From positions 434,001 through 498,000 of the forward strand of contig JIBW01000007.1 in assembly GCA_012970285.1 (NCBI GenBank): a stretch of 64,000 nucleotides of DNA, written 5' to 3'. A model generated the notes under the pieces. The model worked only from the letters and a program-made list of their open reading frames with translations. It did not search any database and was not told the DNA's origin. Below are positions 1 to 9,907 of the stretch, one piece after another. Numbering within the stretch: position 1 is the stretch's first letter; each line of letters opens with the position of its first letter. The position numbers and the translations under genes were made by a program. This stretch comes from Bacillaceae bacterium JMAK1 (GTDB lineage: Bacteria > Bacillota > Bacilli > Bacillales > Marinococcaceae).

Positions 1-2
1 AG

Positions 3-671
3 TCACAAAACGTCATTGCAGTTAAAGAAGCAGACGGTGTAGAAAACCCTGAAATTGTTTACGTAACGGCTCACTATGACAGCGTAAGCGTTTCTCCGGG
101 AGCGAACGACAACGCTTCAGGAACAGCTGCCATTATTGAGTTGGCACGTGTGTTAGAGGATGTACCAAGTGACAAAGAAGTACGCTTTATAGCCTTCGGA
201 GCAGAAGAAATTGGATTAGTAGGAGCTCGTGAGTACGTCGCACAATTATCTGAAGAAGAGATTGAGCGAAGTGCTGCGAACTATAACCTTGATATGATCG
301 CAACAGACTATGAAGATGCTTCACAGATGCACATTACGACAGTAGACGGTGAAGAGAATGCGGTTTGGGACTCATCTGTTCACGCAGCAGAAGTTCTAGG
401 ATATGACCACAATGATTATACCCTTCATCGAATGGGACGTTCTGATCATGTGCCATTCCACGACGCAGGAATTGATGCCGCACTATACATCTGGATGGAG
501 CCAGGTACACCTCCAGGAGCAGCAAGACCTGAGCCTTGGTATCATACACCAGAAGATACAATTGACCGAATCAGCCCAGAACGTTTGCAGTGGGTAGGAG
601 ATCTCATCGATGTAGCTGTCACAGATCTTATTTCTCAAGAAGACATTGAAGCAGCAGAAGACGCAGCATAA
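3..671 (+). CDS. M28 family zinc aminopeptidase, 3' part (5' end outside window)
   Basis: The reading frame is open from the left edge, so the N-terminus is missing; 222 codons remain. It matches the catalytic half of M28 peptidases of the Bacillus YwaD type, which remove N-terminal residues from peptides outside the cell using two zinc ions. Visible metal and catalytic motifs, numbered within the fragment: TAHYDS (His24, Asp26), NDNASG (Asp36), GAEEIG (the Glu pair near 68-69), NLDMIATD (Asp near 97) and YHTPED (His near 180). The tail ends in an acidic EAAEDAA. A strong terminator follows 56 bases after the stop. The signal peptide or PA domain usual in this family would lie upstream and cannot be judged. 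Confidence 0.88.
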   Translation, partial: SQNVIAVKEADGVENPEIVYVTAHYDSVSVSPGANDNASGTAAIIELARVLEDVPSDKEVRFIAFGAEEIGLVGAREYVAQLSEEEIERSAANYNLDMIATDYEDASQMHITTVDGEENAVWDSSVHAAEVLGYDHNDYTLHRMGRSDHVPFHDAGIDAALYIWMEPGTPPGAARPEPWYHTPEDTIDRISPERLQWVGDLIDVAVTDLISQEDIEAAEDAA

Positions 672-726
672 GTAAAAATAACGAAATCGCCCCCTTGTTT
701 TGATTAAAAAAGTAGCACTACGGTGA

Positions 727-759
727 AAGGCATAACTCGTGATGAGTTATGCCTTTTTT
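727..759 (+). terminator. Rho-independent terminator after the M28 peptidase
   Basis: A 10-bp perfect stem (GGCATAACTC, positions 729-738, paired with 744-753) with a 5-base loop is followed by six T. It ends the peptidase transcript before the tandem array. Confidence 0.85.
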
Positions 760-780
760 GGCGTGGCTATAACATTAGAC

Positions 781-1158
781 ATGGTGCGAGAGCACGGTAG
801 TGTGTAGCAAGAGAGCGGCAGTGTGTAGCAAGAGAACGGTAGCGCGGTGCAAGAGCAAGGAAGCGTGGTGCAAGAGAGCGGCAGTGTGTAGCAAGAGCAG
901 CGGTAGTGTGTAGCAAGAGCACGGCAGTGTGTAGCAAGAGCACGGCAGTGTGTAGCAAGAGAGCGGCAGTGTGTAGCAAGAGAGCGGCAGTGTGTAGCAA
1001 GAGAGCGGCAGTGTGTAGCAAGAGAGTGGCAGTGTGTAGCAAGAGCACGGTAGTGTGTAGCAAGAGCACGCTAGTGTGTAGCAAGAGCACGCTAGTGTGT
1101 AGCAAGAGAGCGGCAGCGCGGTGCAAGAGCAAGGAAGCGTGGTGCAAGAGCACGATAG
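781..1158. repeat. 21-bp tandem repeat array A, about 18 copies
   Basis: Eighteen head-to-tail units of 21 bp (one of 22 bp at 885-906) fill the space between two terminators. The core of most units is GTGTGTAGCAAGAG followed by CACGGTA, AGCGGCA or CACGCTA. Two units of a second type (CGCGGTGCAAGAGCAAGG then CGTGGTGCAAGAG) occur together at 843-884 and again at 1117-1158, so the array has a higher-order order. Because 21 is a multiple of three, long reading frames run across it on both strands (for example a TVLLLHT-like repeat); none has a ribosome binding site or a recognisable protein, so I treat them as spurious. Array B at 52098-52423 has the same period and a similar core. Confidence 0.95.
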
Positions 1159-1165
1159 CGTAACC

Positions 1166-1202
1166 AAAAAGCCCGCTCCAAAGTATTCACTTTGGAGCGG
1201 GC
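1166..1202 (-). terminator. Terminator of the TRAP-TAXI operon
   Basis: A 14-bp perfect stem (1171-1184 with 1189-1202) with a 4-base loop; on the minus strand it runs into TTTTT. It lies 22 bases past the stop of the TRAP permease gene. Confidence 0.85.
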
Positions 1203-1223
1203 TCACCCGTACCGTACTTACAA

Positions 1224-3185
1224 CTACGCTTGCATTGGGGTTGCTGGTTGTTTTCGTTTTCGGATCCATTGAAGAAGGAAGATTGTCACGAGAATGATCA
1301 CGCCAACAGCATCGGTTAATAGCGCTGGGTGTAAGAATAGTAAAGCGCCACCAGCCATGAACAACCGAGAAATGACATTCATTGTGTTCAATAGATAGCC
1401 TTCAGCAGCTATACCTAGCATTAAAACACCGATCACAGCGCTAATGATGACGCCGATTGATTCTGTAAACGTTGTATCCATTAATAGCAATTCATTGTTA
1501 TAAACGAACATAAATGGGACGATAAAACCTGCAATCGCGAGTTTCATAGCCATAAAACCTGTTCGCATCGGACTGCCGCCTGATAAGCCGGCGGCAGCAA
1601 AGGCAGCTAAGGCGACTGGTGGTGTGATGTTTGCAAAGATGCCAAAGTAGAACACGAACATATGAGCAACAATCGGTTCAATGCCGAGTTGGACGAGGGC
1701 CGGTGCGGCCATTGTTGCGGTAATAATGTACGCTGGAATACTCGGCATCCCCATTCCAAGAACGATACAGGCGACCATCGTAAACAATAGAGTTAAGAAT
1801 AAGCTTTCTCCGCCGATGGAGACGATTGCGTTGGCTAAGTTCAAGCCAAAGCCAGTAATGTTCGCGATCCCGACGATAATTCCAACGGTCGCACAGGCAA
1901 TGGCGACGCTAACGGTCGTACGCGCACCGTTTTCTAGCGCATCAATAAAGTCTTTGAAACTCATTCGTGTAGATTTTCTTAAAAAGCTAATCAGGATTGT
2001 AACGATAATGGTCCATGCTGCTGAGAAGATTACGGTCGTACCGGTAAAAAAGAGCATGTAAATCAAAAAGACAATCGGGAGTAGCAAATGACCGCGTTCT
2101 TTTAACACGTCTTTTATACTCGGCAATTCACTTTTCGGAATGCCGGACAAGTCTAGCTTCGTTGCTCGCAAATGAACTTGAGCAAGAATTCCTAAATAAA
2201 AGAGCAATGCTGGTAAAATGGCAATCAAGATAATGTCGGTATAAGGGACACCTAGCGTTTCCGCCATAATAAAGGCGGCGGCACCCATAACTGGAGGTAA
2301 GATTTGTCCTCCGACAGAAGCAGAAGATTCTACAGCGCCTGCAAAATTACGGTTGTACCCGATCTTTTTCATGAGAGGGATCGTAAAAGCGCCTGTTGTG
2401 ACGACATTTGCAATTGCCGAGCCATTGATACTTCCTAAAAATCCACTCGCGACGACGGAAACTTTTGCAGGTCCGCCTTTTGCGTGACCGGTGAGGGCGA
2501 GCGCTAAATCATTGAAAAGTTGCCCCATTCCAGACTTCGCTAGAAAAGCTCCGAACAAGATGAAAAGAATAATATACGTCGCTGATACTCCGATCGCCGT
2601 ACCGAGAATCCCTTCAGTTGTTGTGAAAAGTTGATTCGTAATTGCATCCCATTCGTACCCACGGTGACGAAAGATGCCAGGGAGATCTCGACCAAAAAGA
2701 GCATACACAACAAAGAGTGATGCAAGGATTGGTAAAGCCCAACCGGTTACCCTTCTGCCGGCTTCGAATACCAGAACAATGAGCAAAGTTCCAAATAGAA
2801 CATCAAGGGTACTTGGTAAACCTCCACGTGTCACAATTTCCGTGTAGTTTACAAATAGGTAAATCGTTGATGGTACAGATAAAAGGGCAAGTAGCATGTC
2901 ATACCAAGGTAAGCGGTTGCGAGCTGCGCCTTTTGTAGCTGGGAACAATAGAAAGACGAGCACGAGAACGAATGAAACGTGTAGAGCGCGGTGCACGAGT
3001 ACGTAAACGGGTGGTCCTGTAAATGCAGTAATCAGATGATACAGTGAAAATGTCACCGCGATAATCGTAACGAGTAAAGTGATACGATTGTTTAAGAAGA
3101 CCCGAAATCGAGATTCACTATCATATTTTTCTAGAAGTTCTTGTTGGTCTTGGTCGAGTGCTTCTGTATTTTTCGATTGGCTCAT
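1224..3185 (-). CDS. TRAP-TAXI transporter, fused small and large permease
   Basis: A 653-residue polytopic membrane protein with the features of fused TRAP permeases, in which the 4-helix DctQ-like part and the 12-helix DctM-like part are one chain. The soluble N-terminus (residues 1-30) is followed by about 16 hydrophobic segments. The conserved DctM pieces GSINGSAIANVVTTGAFTIP and GMGMPSIPAYI are present. The protein uses the sodium gradient to import the ligand delivered by the binding protein encoded at 3656-4624; TAXI systems often carry C4-dicarboxylates or glutamate, but the substrate is not evident here. It starts at ATG after AAAGGGGG, 12 bases downstream of the DUF1850 gene, so the three genes form one operon. 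Confidence 0.9.
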   Translation of the reverse strand: MSQSKNTEALDQDQQELLEKYDSESRFRVFLNNRITLLVTIIAVTFSLYHLITAFTGPPVYVLVHRALHVSFVLVLVFLLFPATKGAARNRLPWYDMLLALLSVPSTIYLFVNYTEIVTRGGLPSTLDVLFGTLLIVLVFEAGRRVTGWALPILASLFVVYALFGRDLPGIFRHRGYEWDAITNQLFTTTEGILGTAIGVSATYIILFILFGAFLAKSGMGQLFNDLALALTGHAKGGPAKVSVVASGFLGSINGSAIANVVTTGAFTIPLMKKIGYNRNFAGAVESSASVGGQILPPVMGAAAFIMAETLGVPYTDIILIAILPALLFYLGILAQVHLRATKLDLSGIPKSELPSIKDVLKERGHLLLPIVFLIYMLFFTGTTVIFSAAWTIIVTILISFLRKSTRMSFKDFIDALENGARTTVSVAIACATVGIIVGIANITGFGLNLANAIVSIGGESLFLTLLFTMVACIVLGMGMPSIPAYIITATMAAPALVQLGIEPIVAHMFVFYFGIFANITPPVALAAFAAAGLSGGSPMRTGFMAMKLAIAGFIVPFMFVYNNELLLMDTTFTESIGVIISAVIGVLMLGIAAEGYLLNTMNVISRLFMAGGALLFLHPALLTDAVGVIILVTIFLLQWIRKRKQPATPMQA

Positions 3186-3197
3186 AGTAGCCCCCTT

Positions 3198-3650
3198 TCA
3201 TAGACGACGGTGTACTAGCAATTCGATTGACTCATGGTGTGGTAAATCGAGTGCACGTATCCACAAGTTTTCATTTACGTACCACGTAAAGGAAGCATCG
3301 TGGGAGTGGAACCAACGGTACGAATCAAACGACTCATTCAGGTCAGATAAGACGATGTAACCGTCTTCAATACTAGTCGTACCGCGTCCGTATGGAGAGA
3401 CGCCTGCGCCAAACGATTGAAAACGGGTCTTGGATAACAAAAGCTCGCCATGTTCGTTGATTGAAAAATACTCTTCCCAAGGGGTTTTTTCTACTGAATG
3501 AATCCATGAGAGTTTTAACTCATCGTCTTCGCTTAGTTGTTGAATGGTGAACGTCTCTTTCGTTAGAGCGTGCCGGATTTCAATCCATAATGTTGATTGT
3601 GCAGAACCGGCGAGTATGATACAGCAAAGGAGTAACAAAAACGGCTTCAT
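3198..3650 (-). CDS. DUF1850 domain protein of a TRAP-TAXI operon
   Basis: A 150-residue protein with an N-terminal signal peptide or anchor (MKPFLLLLCCIILAGSAQS) and a compact beta-rich remainder containing LSWIHSVEKTPWEEYF, a motif typical of DUF1850. The family is almost always encoded between TAXI binding proteins and TRAP permeases, as here, and its biochemical role is unknown; an accessory role outside the membrane is inferred. It begins 5 bases after the TAXI stop with only a weak ribosome site, so translation is probably coupled. Confidence 0.8.
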   Translation of the reverse strand: MKPFLLLLCCIILAGSAQSTLWIEIRHALTKETFTIQQLSEDDELKLSWIHSVEKTPWEEYFSINEHGELLLSKTRFQSFGAGVSPYGRGTTSIEDGYIVLSDLNESFDSYRWFHSHDASFTWYVNENLWIRALDLPHHESIELLVHRRL

Positions 3651-3655
3651 ATCAT

Positions 3656-4624
3656 TTACTCATCTAAGAGTCCTTGTTCTTGAAAGTAACGCTCAGCTCC
3701 AGGGTGAAGGGGGATATTCACACCTTCTTGAAAGTGATCAATCTCAATGTCTGTAGCTGCTTCGTGTGAACTTTGAATGGTTTCTAAATTGTCGTAGAAA
3801 AGACTCGTAAGTTCGTAAACTTCGTCATCTGAAAGTGAAGGATTAGGGACGAGTAAATTTGTAATGGATGGGGTTGGAATGTCTTCTTCATTGTCATACG
3901 TTCCAGCGGGCACCTCGTCTTCAATAAAGAACGGATATGTTTCGTTTAAATAATCCATCGCATCACTTTCAATCGGCACGACCGTTACATCATGGGTACT
4001 TGCAAGGTCCATCGCCGCTGAGTTAGGCACACCACTCGTAACAAAAGCGGCATCCAACATGCCGTTTCTCATCTGATCGATTGCTTCACCGTACGGCAAA
4101 TAGTCAGCTGAGATATCATCGTATGTCATATCGTGAGCTTCAAAGATCATTCTGGCATTTAGCTCTACACCGGAGTTTGCGTCACCAACAGCGACTCGTT
4201 TGCCTTCTAGGTCTTCAAACGATTCAATTCCAGAATTGGTCGTCGTAATGACTTGAACGACATTGGGATACAATCCAGCAATGGCGACTAAGTTATCTTG
4301 CGGATCTTCCCCTTCAAATGCACCAAACCCCTCGTAGGCTTGTTCAACGGTATCGGCCATTACAATCGCAATCTCGGCTTGATCACTTTGTAAAAGGTTC
4401 ACATTCTCAACGGAAGCGCCTGTTGCTTGGACGGAAACGTCATGACCAGCATCGCCGTACACATTCGCCATCGCACCGGCAATCGGATAATAAACGCCAG
4501 ACGTGCCTCCTGCGGCAATGGTTACGAATAAGTCTTGGTCATCACCATCGCTAGAATCACCACATGCGCTTGCAACTAGCGCAACACTCGTTAACATCGT
4601 TCCTAAGATGATTGTTTTTTTCAT
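3656..4624 (-). CDS. TAXI family solute-binding lipoprotein
   Basis: A TRAP transporter receptor of the TAXI class that captures the substrate outside the cell and delivers it to the TRAP permease. The chosen ATG (MKKTIILG) lies 7 bases after GAGGAGGA; a longer frame starting at 4645 would place that site inside the coding region. The signal peptide ends in a lipobox, VASAC, followed by an acidic linker, so the mature protein is lipid-anchored. The core holds the family motif IAAGGTSGVYYPIAGAMANVY and later LEGKRVAVGDANSGVELNA. About 322 residues, normal for the family. First gene of the operon. Confidence 0.9.
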   Translation of the reverse strand: MKKTIILGTMLTSVALVASACGDSSDGDDQDLFVTIAAGGTSGVYYPIAGAMANVYGDAGHDVSVQATGASVENVNLLQSDQAEIAIVMADTVEQAYEGFGAFEGEDPQDNLVAIAGLYPNVVQVITTTNSGIESFEDLEGKRVAVGDANSGVELNARMIFEAHDMTYDDISADYLPYGEAIDQMRNGMLDAAFVTSGVPNSAAMDLASTHDVTVVPIESDAMDYLNETYPFFIEDEVPAGTYDNEEDIPTPSITNLLVPNPSLSDDEVYELTSLFYDNLETIQSSHEAATDIEIDHFQEGVNIPLHPGAERYFQEQGLLDE

Positions 4625-4684
4625 TTCAATTCCTCCTCTATACATCGATGCTTATGTATATGACGAGCCGTACAAACTATGAAA

Positions 4685-4717
4685 AACAAAAAAAGTTGCC
4701 TATAAAAGGCAACTTTT
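4685..4717 (-). terminator. Terminator of ilvD
   Basis: A 10-bp stem, AAAAGTTGCC at 4691-4700 with 4708-4717, and a T-rich tract on the minus strand lie just past the ilvD stop and upstream of the TAXI gene. Confidence 0.85.
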
Positions 4718-4731
4718 GTAATGTGGTTCAT

Positions 4732-6429
4732 TTAGTTGTTGAAATCGTCTGTAATCGCACCTTTAGCAGCAGATGAGACAAGGGCAGAGTACTTTGCAAG
4801 AACTCCTTTTTTGTAACGGAGTTCAGGAGCTTTCCAATCGTTCAGACGATCCTTAAGTTCTGATTCGTCCACTTCCATTTGAAGGAGCTGCTCATCACTA
4901 TCAATTGTAATGATATCTCCGTGTTGCAAGAGACCAATCGGTCCACCGACTTGCGCTTCAGGAGCAGTATGTCCGATTACGAATCCGTGGGAACCGCCAG
5001 AGAAACGTCCATCTGTTAAGAGGGCAACCTTGCCGCCAAGTCCTTTTCCGACGAGCATGGCTGTAACCGAGAGCATCTCAGGCATTCCAGGTCCACCTTT
5101 AGGACCGACGTAGCGGATGACAACAACGTCTCCTTCTTCAATTTCATTGTTCATGATTGCTTTTGTTGCAGCGTCTTCACTATCATATACTTTAGCTGGT
5201 CCTTGGAATTTCGTTACTTGTAGACCAGACATTTTGGCAACCGCACCTTCTGGAGCGAGGTTCCCGCGAAGAACGACGAGTGGTCCGTCTTTTTTCTTCG
5301 GATTATCCATCGGTAAGATGACGTCTTGTCCTTCGTGTAAATCTTCTGCCTCTTCAAGGTTTTCAGCGAGTGTTTTCCCCGTTACAGTTAGGCAGTCACC
5401 GTGAAGAAGTCCTTCTTTAAGAAGCATTTTCATAACTGCAGGTACACCACCGACGTTGTTCAAGTCTTGCATAACGTAACGTCCACTTGGCTTTAAGTCC
5501 GCAAGGTGAGGGACACGACGTCGAACAACTTCAAAATCATCAATGGACAAATCAACTCCGACCGCATGCGCCATCGCCGTTAAATGTAAGAATGCGTTTG
5601 TCGATCCGCCGAGAGCCATAACGACCGTAATGGCATTTTCAAAGGCTTCCTTCGTCATAATGTCACGAGGATAAATATCCTTCTTGAGGAGCTCAATAAC
5701 TGCTTCTCCAGCACGTGTACATTCTTCTTCTTTCGCACCAGCAATGGCAGGTGTTGAAGATGAACCAGGAAGTGACATACCCATCGCTTCAACGGCAGAT
5801 GCCATCGTGTTTGCTGTGTACATACCTCCACAAGCACCAGCTCCAGGACATGCATGACATTCAACTTCATGCAATTCTTCATCTGTAATTTGTCCGACTT
5901 GGTGTTGACCAACTGCTTCAAATGCCGAAACGATATCAAGGTCTTTGCCGTTTAACTTCCCAGGTTGAATCGTTCCACCGTACACGTACACAGAAGGAAC
6001 ATTCAAGCGACCCATTGCAATTAAACAAGCAGGCGTGTTTTTATCACAACTACCAACTGCGACGAGCGCATCTAACCGTTCGGCGTTCATTACGGTTTCA
6101 ATCGAGTCAGCGATAATCTCGCGGCTAGGGAGGGAGAAGAACATGCCTTCATGTCCCATACCGATTCCATCAGAGACTGTAATCGTGTTGAAAATTAACG
6201 GCGAGCCTTCTTTAGAAGCGCCTTCTTTAGCGGCAATCGCAAGCTTGTCCAAATGCATGTTACAAGGCGTTACCTCTGCCCAAGCGCTTGCAACACCGAT
6301 CATTGGTTTTTTGAAATCTTCGTCTTCAAACCCTACAGCTCGAAGCATCGCACGGTTTGGTGCGCGGTTAGGGCTCTCACTAATCACGTGAGAACGGATG
6401 CGCAAATCTTTGTTATTTTCCATTTCCAA
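4732..6429 (-). CDS. ilvD: Dihydroxy-acid dehydratase
   Basis: This cytoplasmic Fe-S enzyme dehydrates 2,3-dihydroxy-isovalerate and -methylvalerate to the 2-keto acids of valine and isoleucine synthesis. The three cysteines that bind the cluster in the family are visible in TPCNMH (near residue 54), GSCDKNTPA and [12 protein letters not shown]. Further signatures are GMGHEGM near the N-terminus and [14 protein letters not shown] near the C-terminus. About 565 residues, normal length. Start: a TTG at 6429 lies 5 bases after GAAGGG, while the ATG two codons later (6423) is a little far from it; either may be used. The gene stands alone, divergent from the methylcitrate operon, with its own terminator. 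No T-box leader was seen upstream. Confidence 0.95.
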   Translation of the reverse strand: MEMENNKDLRIRSHVISESPNRAPNRAMLRAVGFEDEDFKKPMIGVASAWAEVTPCNMHLDKLAIAAKEGASKEGSPLIFNTITVSDGIGMGHEGMFFSLPSREIIADSIETVMNAERLDALVAVGSCDKNTPACLIAMGRLNVPSVYVYGGTIQPGKLNGKDLDIVSAFEAVGQHQVGQITDEELHEVECHACPGAGACGGMYTANTMASAVEAMGMSLPGSSSTPAIAGAKEEECTRAGEAVIELLKKDIYPRDIMTKEAFENAITVVMALGGSTNAFLHLTAMAHAVGVDLSIDDFEVVRRRVPHLADLKPSGRYVMQDLNNVGGVPAVMKMLLKEGLLHGDCLTVTGKTLAENLEEAEDLHEGQDVILPMDNPKKKDGPLVVLRGNLAPEGAVAKMSGLQVTKFQGPAKVYDSEDAATKAIMNNEIEEGDVVVIRYVGPKGGPGMPEMLSVTAMLVGKGLGGKVALLTDGRFSGGSHGFVIGHTAPEAQVGGPIGLLQHGDIITIDSDEQLLQMEVDESELKDRLNDWKAPELRYKKGVLAKYSALVSSAAKGAITDDFNN

Positions 6430-6554
6430 ACAATCCCTTCTCCTGTAAAACCTAATTATAATTTCGCGAATAATGGCACTTATAACACGAATGTTCTTTT
6501 ATTTTAGCTGAAAAGTGTCACTTTTTGTAGTACTTTACTGAAGAAAAGGCGTAT

Positions 6555-6593
6555 TGACAGAAAATTAAATTTGTATACAATTATATTATAATA
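6555..6593 (+). promoter_or_regulatory. Promoter region and likely GntR operator of the methylcitrate operon
   Basis: TTGACA (6555-6560) and a TATAAT (6588-6593) flank a perfect palindrome TTGTATACAA (6572-6581). The 27-base gap is too long for one standard promoter, so the true -10 may be TATACA inside the palindrome. Such palindromes are typical sites of FadR-type GntR regulators, and the regulator gene starts 47 bases downstream, so autoregulation is inferred. Confidence 0.5.
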
Positions 6594-6640
6594 CGTCACC
6601 AACTGAACTGAGGTGATTTTGCACTAAAAGGAGAATGGAT

Positions 6641-7318
6641 GTGAACAATTTATCGAAGCGTTTATCAGCAGCTGACGTCGCGTATGAGACGTTAAAAGAA
6701 CGCATCATTGAGTTGCAGTATGAGCCGGCAGAACACCTTCTTGAAGATCAGTTGTCAAAAGACCTTCAAATTAGTCGTACACCGCTTAGACAAGCGTTGT
6801 ATCGATTGGAACTCGAAGGACTTGTGAACAAACAGTCAAACGGAAGAATGTATGTTGCGCCTGTAACATTAGAAGAAGCAAGAGAAGTATTTGTCGTAAG
6901 AGAGTTAATGGAGAGTCTTATTGCAAAAGAAGCGGCGACAGAACTTACTCAAGATGATGTTTATGCACTTGAAGACACGATTGCTTTAATGAAGCGTGCA
7001 GCTGAGCTAAACCGTTCACAAGATTTCATGAAACATAGTGGCGACTTTCATGAAATTATCCAATCAAAGAGTACCAATCAAACAGCCAAGCGTTTCTTAC
7101 AACAATTGGAGAACAAAGTAGAACGGTACCGGAGAATTAGTGGGTACAGTAATCCTGATTATGCTTTAGAAACCCCACTAAACGAACACGTAAAAATTTT
7201 ACACTACCTAAAAGAGAAAAGTAGTGGAGAAGTGGAAGAGCTCATGCGTGCACATATTCGAAGAAGCTTGAAGACGATTGAAGAAACGATTGAACACTCA
7301 TCTTCATATTCAACGTAA
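6641..7318 (+). CDS. GntR family (FadR/FCD type) transcriptional regulator
   Basis: A 225-residue regulator. The N-terminal winged helix (residues 10-75) carries the GntR pattern ISRTPLRQALYRLELEGLV; the C-terminal part (about 90-220) is an all-helical FCD ligand domain with the usual acidic and His residues (for example HSGDFHEII) that bind a metal or carboxylate. It is the first gene of the operon and probably senses a methylcitrate-cycle intermediate, though the effector is not visible. Start: GTG at 6641 has ideal spacing from AAAGGAG, whereas the ATG at 6635 is only one base from it. Confidence 0.85.
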   Translation: MNNLSKRLSAADVAYETLKERIIELQYEPAEHLLEDQLSKDLQISRTPLRQALYRLELEGLVNKQSNGRMYVAPVTLEEAREVFVVRELMESLIAKEAATELTQDDVYALEDTIALMKRAAELNRSQDFMKHSGDFHEIIQSKSTNQTAKRFLQQLENKVERYRRISGYSNPDYALETPLNEHVKILHYLKEKSSGEVEELMRAHIRRSLKTIEETIEHSSSYST

Positions 7319-7331
7319 AAGAGGTGTAAGT

Positions 7332-8444
7332 ATGAAAGATCAAACAGTAATCCCTGGTTTAGATGGAGTCATTGCGACAGAAACTGACGTGTCTTATTTA
7401 GACGTAGAACAAGAAGAAATTGTCATTAAAGGGTATGATTTAATTGAGCTTTCTGAAAAGATTACGTACATCGAACTCGCTCATTTACTCTTTGAAGGAA
7501 CGTTACCGAATAAAGATGAAGAGGCACAGTTTGAAAGCGCTTTAAAGAAAGAATATGCATTACCAGATAATTTTCTATCCATTTACAACAACTTGCCGAA
7601 AGACATGAACGCGATGGACGCATTGCGAACAGGAATCTCGGCACTAGGTAGTTTTGATCCACTCTTAGAAGAGCGCTCAACGAGCGCGAATCGGGAGAAG
7701 TCTCTACGTCTTTTAGCGAAAATACCAAATATTGTTGCGAATAGTTATCATAAACTTACAGGTGCAACGCCTGTAGAACCGCGAGAAGATTTGCCGTTTA
7801 GTAGCAACTTCTTGTATATGATTACAGGCAAGGTGCCTACCGCCCTTGAGGCAGAAATATTTGATCAATCATTGATGGTCTACAGTGAGCATGAAATGCC
7901 GAACTCGACATTTACCGCACGTGTTATTGCGTCTACACAAGCCGACATTTACGGAGCGTATACTGGTGCAGTCGCTTCTCTTAAAGGAAGCTTGCACGGT
8001 GGAGCGAATGAAGCGGTTATGTATTTGCTTTTAGAAGGTAAAACCGTTGATGGTTTGGAAACGTTACTCTTTGAGAAGCTTAAAAACAAAGAGCGAATCA
8101 TGGGATTCGGTCATCGTGTCTATATGAAGAAGATGGACCCTCGCGCAACGTTAATGAAAAAAGCGTTGAAGCGACTAGCGAAAGACCGTGGAAGAGAAGA
8201 TCTCGTAGAGATGTGTCAGCGCGGTGAAGATATTTTACGAGAAGAAAAGGGCTTATACCCGAATCTCGACTACTATGCAGCACCGGTTTATTATTTATTG
8301 AACATTCCAATTCCACTTTATACGCCAGTGTTCTTTGCAGCGAGAGCGGTTGGTTTAGGTGCACACGTCATTGAACAACACGACAACAACCGTCTCTATC
8401 GTCCGAGAGTAAAATACACGGGTCCAAGAAACTTACATCCTTAG
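7332..8444 (+). CDS. prpC: 2-methylcitrate synthase / citrate synthase
   Basis: A 370-residue citrate synthase family enzyme, close in length and context to Bacillus MmgD. It condenses propionyl-CoA (and acetyl-CoA to a lesser extent) with oxaloacetate. The catalytic residues sit in [11 protein letters not shown] (first His), GFGHRVY (second His) and [11 protein letters not shown] (Asp). The assignment to methylcitrate rather than plain citrate synthase rests on the following prpD and prpB genes. The chosen ATG follows AGAGGTGTAAGT; a longer frame from 7278 would overlap the regulator. The B. subtilis name for this gene is mmgD. Confidence 0.9.
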   Translation: MKDQTVIPGLDGVIATETDVSYLDVEQEEIVIKGYDLIELSEKITYIELAHLLFEGTLPNKDEEAQFESALKKEYALPDNFLSIYNNLPKDMNAMDALRTGISALGSFDPLLEERSTSANREKSLRLLAKIPNIVANSYHKLTGATPVEPREDLPFSSNFLYMITGKVPTALEAEIFDQSLMVYSEHEMPNSTFTARVIASTQADIYGAYTGAVASLKGSLHGGANEAVMYLLLEGKTVDGLETLLFEKLKNKERIMGFGHRVYMKKMDPRATLMKKALKRLAKDRGREDLVEMCQRGEDILREEKGLYPNLDYYAAPVYYLLNIPIPLYTPVFFAARAVGLGAHVIEQHDNNRLYRPRVKYTGPRNLHP

Positions 8445-8452
8445 GAGGAACA

Positions 8453-9898
8453 ATGATGAGTACAGATATTAAAGCAAATGAAAAACCACTCGTAGATGAA
8501 TTGTTGTTACAAATTGCAGATTATGCAGTGAATGCAGAAATTTCAAGTGAAGAAGCGCTTAAAACATCTAAGTTAGTCGTGATGGATTCTCTTGGTTGTG
8601 CGTTTTTAGCTCTTCGTTATCCAGAATGCACGAAGCATTTAGGTCCAATCGTACCGGGTACGGTCGTTCCGAACGGTGTGCGTGTACCTGGTACGCAGTT
8701 TGAATTAGATCCAGTACAAGGAGCATTCAACATTGGTACGCTCATTCGTTGGCTCGATTACAACGATACGTGGCTTGCAGCGGAGTGGGGACACCCGTCT
8801 GATAATCTTGGCGGTATTTTGTCAGTTGCTGATTACATTAGCCGTACACGCGTAGCGAAAGGTCAAGAACCACTTACGATGGAAGATGTATTAAAAGCTG
8901 CAGTAAAAGCGCACGAAATTCAAGGTGTACTTGCACTTGAGAACAGTATGAACCGTGAAGGTCTTGACCATGTCTTGTTCGTGAAAATTGCGTCTACAGC
9001 AGTTGTTACAGCAATGCTTGGCGGAACAGAAGCGCAAGTAGCGGACGCCGTTTCACAAGCGTGGATTGACAACTCGAGCTTACGTACGTATCGCCACGCA
9101 CCAAATGCAGGCTCAAGAAAATCATGGGCAGCAGGGGATGCAACGAGTCGTGCCGTACGCTTAGGTCTCATGACGATGAAAGGCGAAATGGGCTATGCAA
9201 GTGCACTAACTGCACCGAAGTGGGGTTTCCAAGATGTGCTCTTTGGTGGAAAGAATCTTACGCTCGGTCGTGAGTTCGGAAGTTATGTGATGGAGAACGT
9301 ACTATTTAAAGTGTCGTTCCCGGCAGAATTCCATGCCCAAACGTCTGCTGAAGCCGCTGTAAGACTACATCCTGAAATTAAAGACCGTCTTGATGAGATT
9401 CAAGAAGTGAAAATTACGACTCATGAATCAGCGATTCGAATTATTGATAAAACGGGTCCTCTTCATAACCCAGCAGATCGTGATCACTCACTTCAGTACA
9501 TTACGGCGATTGGCCTTATCTATGGGGAATTAACGGCAGATCACTATGAAGATGATATTGCGAAGAACCCTGAGATCGATGCGTTACGTGAGAAGATGTA
9601 CACCGTTGAAAACGAACAATATACAAAAGATTACCTTGACCCAGAAAAGCGTTCGATTGCAAACGCCGTACAAGTGATCTTTAAAGACGGCAGTAAGACG
9701 GAAGACGTAGCGGTTGAATATCCGATCGGACACCGTCGCCGTCGTGAAGAGAGCATTCCTTTACTTGAAGATAAGTACAAAGATACGTTGTATACGCGTT
9801 TCCCAAGTACTCAAGCAGAAGAACTCGTAGCGCTATTTAATGATCCGAATTTCAACGACATTCCGGTTCACGAATTTATGGAAAAGTTCACAATTTAG
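8453..9898 (+). CDS. prpD: 2-methylcitrate dehydratase, MmgE/PrpD family
   Basis: A 481-residue MmgE/PrpD protein that removes water from 2-methylcitrate to give 2-methylaconitate in the propionate pathway. Family features include the [11 protein letters not shown] segment near residue 45, the conserved [22 protein letters not shown] stretch near residue 100 and the C-terminal [11 protein letters not shown] segment. It lies 8 bases after the synthase gene with AGGAGGA at the right distance; two adjacent ATGs (8453, 8456) are possible starts. Named mmgE in B. subtilis. Re-hydration to methylisocitrate would need aconitase, which is not in this window. Confidence 0.93.
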   Translation: MMSTDIKANEKPLVDELLLQIADYAVNAEISSEEALKTSKLVVMDSLGCAFLALRYPECTKHLGPIVPGTVVPNGVRVPGTQFELDPVQGAFNIGTLIRWLDYNDTWLAAEWGHPSDNLGGILSVADYISRTRVAKGQEPLTMEDVLKAAVKAHEIQGVLALENSMNREGLDHVLFVKIASTAVVTAMLGGTEAQVADAVSQAWIDNSSLRTYRHAPNAGSRKSWAAGDATSRAVRLGLMTMKGEMGYASALTAPKWGFQDVLFGGKNLTLGREFGSYVMENVLFKVSFPAEFHAQTSAEAAVRLHPEIKDRLDEIQEVKITTHESAIRIIDKTGPLHNPADRDHSLQYITAIGLIYGELTADHYEDDIAKNPEIDALREKMYTVENEQYTKDYLDPEKRSIANAVQVIFKDGSKTEDVAVEYPIGHRRRREESIPLLEDKYKDTLYTRFPSTQAEELVALFNDPNFNDIPVHEFMEKFTI

Positions 9899-9907
9899 GA
9901 GGAACAC

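Noticed and set aside
781-1158. CRISPR array
   Set aside because: Units are 21-bp head-to-tail repeats without unique spacers, and no cas genes are present.
767-1269. Long repetitive reading frames on both strands over array A (for example LLLHTAA repeats)
   Set aside because: The period of 21 keeps several frames open at once; none has a ribosome site and the frames cross terminators.
5655-6391. Reading frames inside ilvD on either strand
   Set aside because: They are shadows of the ilvD coding sequence with no family likeness or ribosome sites.
6430-6640. T-box leader for ilvD
   Set aside because: The region is short, shared with the divergent operon, and lacks a T-box sequence or terminator.
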